Below, piece after piece: positions 28,738 to 29,684 of a stretch of DNA of 29,684 nucleotides (positions are counted from its first letter, which is position 1; every line of letters begins with the position of its first letter). The stretch lies in assembly GCA_003427395.1 (NCBI GenBank), contig BFEA01000587.1, forward strand, positions 605,417 through 635,100, given 5' to 3'. Under the pieces are notes generated by a model. That model worked only from the letters and a program-made list of their open reading frames with translations. It ran no database searches and had not been told where the DNA came from. A program made the position numbers and the translations under genes. The stretch comes from Chara braunii (taxonomy: Eukaryota; Streptophyta; Charophyceae; Charales; Characeae).

Positions 28738-28853
28738 GAGTTAAAGTCACCAGGAAGGAATAAATTCCATTGCCCTCAGCGATGACTGCTTTCATTCTTT
28801 CTTGTCGCTTGCGATTCTTAAGTGGATCGGTTACTTCCCCGCAGCACTTGGGC

Positions 28854-28905
28854 GCGATCAGGACTAGATACTGATGCAACGAAGCAATACAGCAGAAACT
28901 CCTTT
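28854..28905. repeat. Dispersed repeat, second copy of 24295-24345
   Basis: gcgatcaggactagatactg, at.aacgaag.a, acagcaga.act is shared with gcgatccgaactagacactg... at 24294. It is followed by a 17-bp tandem pair (tccttttccaactcata / tccttttccaactcatt). Confidence 0.65.
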
Positions 28906-29012
28906 TCCAACTCATACTCCTTTTCCAACTCATTGACCGCTTGCTTTTTTTTTTTTTTTTTTCGGTTTATTCGTAGACGGATCGGTTACTTCCATACGAG
29001 ATCTTTCTCTGT

Positions 29013-29032
29013 CCCCCCCCCCCCCCCCCCCC
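29013..29032. repeat. Poly-C run (20)
   Basis: Homopolymer C. The following 29.03-29.68 kb holds A-rich sequence and short direct repeats (ccaaaaaaaaccgg.tc, cgattataaaac), with no gene recognised. Confidence 0.9.
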
Positions 29033-29684
29033 TTGCCCCCTTTTTTTAATATAAAAACTGGGGTCCAGTCATCTCTCTGTCTCACCTGTTCGTAAGTCTT
29101 GAGGAGCATGCATCGGAAACAGGCCCGTAATTGGCGCCCAAACTCGGTCGGGACTTCAGCCGCATTTGCCATATCGGTCGGGACCAGATCAGATCTGATG
29201 CGATCTAGTCATCCAACGGTCTAAAAACAGTTCACAGCCCGAGTTCCTTCTACACCACAGACATCAGATTACCATTATAAAAAATAAAAAAAAAACACAA
29301 AGAACAAGCACACGCAAATAATAAGAAAAAAGAACGAGAGAAACTGAATTAAAAAGAGGACTTCACGAACACACACGCACAAAAAAAAAAAAAGACAAAA
29401 AGAAAGGAAAAGAAACGACGAAAGGTAAAGCAATAGCCAGATTGCTCTTCACACGAATTCCAAAAAAAACCGGCTCCTTCCAGCATGTATACTGCTCATA
29501 CGCGCAAGCATTCCCAAAAAAACCGGTTCATTCTTGCGCCCCGGTCTCATCAGGAGGCTTCTCCGCAAGCTCGATTATAAAACAGGACCCTGCAGCTTTG
29601 ACGAAGAGGGAAGAAAACCAAAACGATTATAAAACCTGGCTCTTTCCTATGGTTTGAAATAAATTTTATATCATGCTTTCCCCG

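Noticed and set aside
28191-28933. Long Leu/Ser- and Arg/Glu-rich open frames
   Set aside because: Purine-rich low-complexity DNA read on both strands.

Overview
This is a eukaryotic nuclear window, very rich in repeats and very poor in coding sequence. The one host gene I can name is the 3' end of an Integrator complex subunit 8 (INTS8) gene on the + strand. Its last three coding exons lie at 1094-1162, 7011-7178 and 10607-10825. They are all phase 0, have good AG/GT borders, and are separated by introns of about 5.8 kb and 3.4 kb. The upstream exons are outside the window. No bacterial gene organisation, rRNA, intact tRNA or CRISPR array was seen. Very long introns, abundant microsatellites, LINE remnants of the type with a C-terminal zf-RVT domain, and many small inverted-repeat elements suggest a large plant/charophyte-type genome such as Chara. 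That assignment is an inference from style, not proven by the sequence.

Layout. 1-1093: upstream intron with (TC)n and (GT)n. 1163-7010: INTS8 intron 1, with a (GAT)n tract, a (TC)n tract broken by a Nextera mate-pair junction adapter (3818-3855, a sequencing artefact), a possible retrotransposon protease remnant (about 4.6-4.85 kb), a 55-bp duplication in a dispersed repeat, a long (CA)n and a perfect 22-bp hairpin. 7179-10606: INTS8 intron 2, with a perfect 48-bp inverted repeat and three copies of a dispersed repeat. 10826-13440: 3' flank with complex GA-tract tandem repeats. 13.4-17.9 kb: a cluster of minisatellites (27-bp, 34-bp, 36-bp and 46-bp families) and two copies of a tRNA-like (SINE-like) repeat. 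18.3-20.7 kb: poly-G, two phase-compatible exon-like segments on the - strand, hairpin elements and a 70-bp tandem duplication. 21.7-23.1 kb: a decayed LINE on the - strand, with the zf-RVT end of ORF2 and a 3' UTR. 23.2-27.5 kb: a dense patch of small inverted-repeat (MITE-like) elements, a polyA-tailed tRNA-derived SINE and C/T-rich low-complexity DNA. 27.5-29.7 kb: GA-rich purine tracts and low-complexity DNA.

The genes do not form a functional unit. INTS8 is a housekeeping gene whose introns have absorbed repeats, and the rest is transposon debris and tandem repeats. I found no convincing new multi-gene system. The most useful results are the INTS8 exons, several undescribed-looking MITE/SINE-like families with multiple copies in this one window, and the adapter contamination that affects assembly and predicted proteins here.
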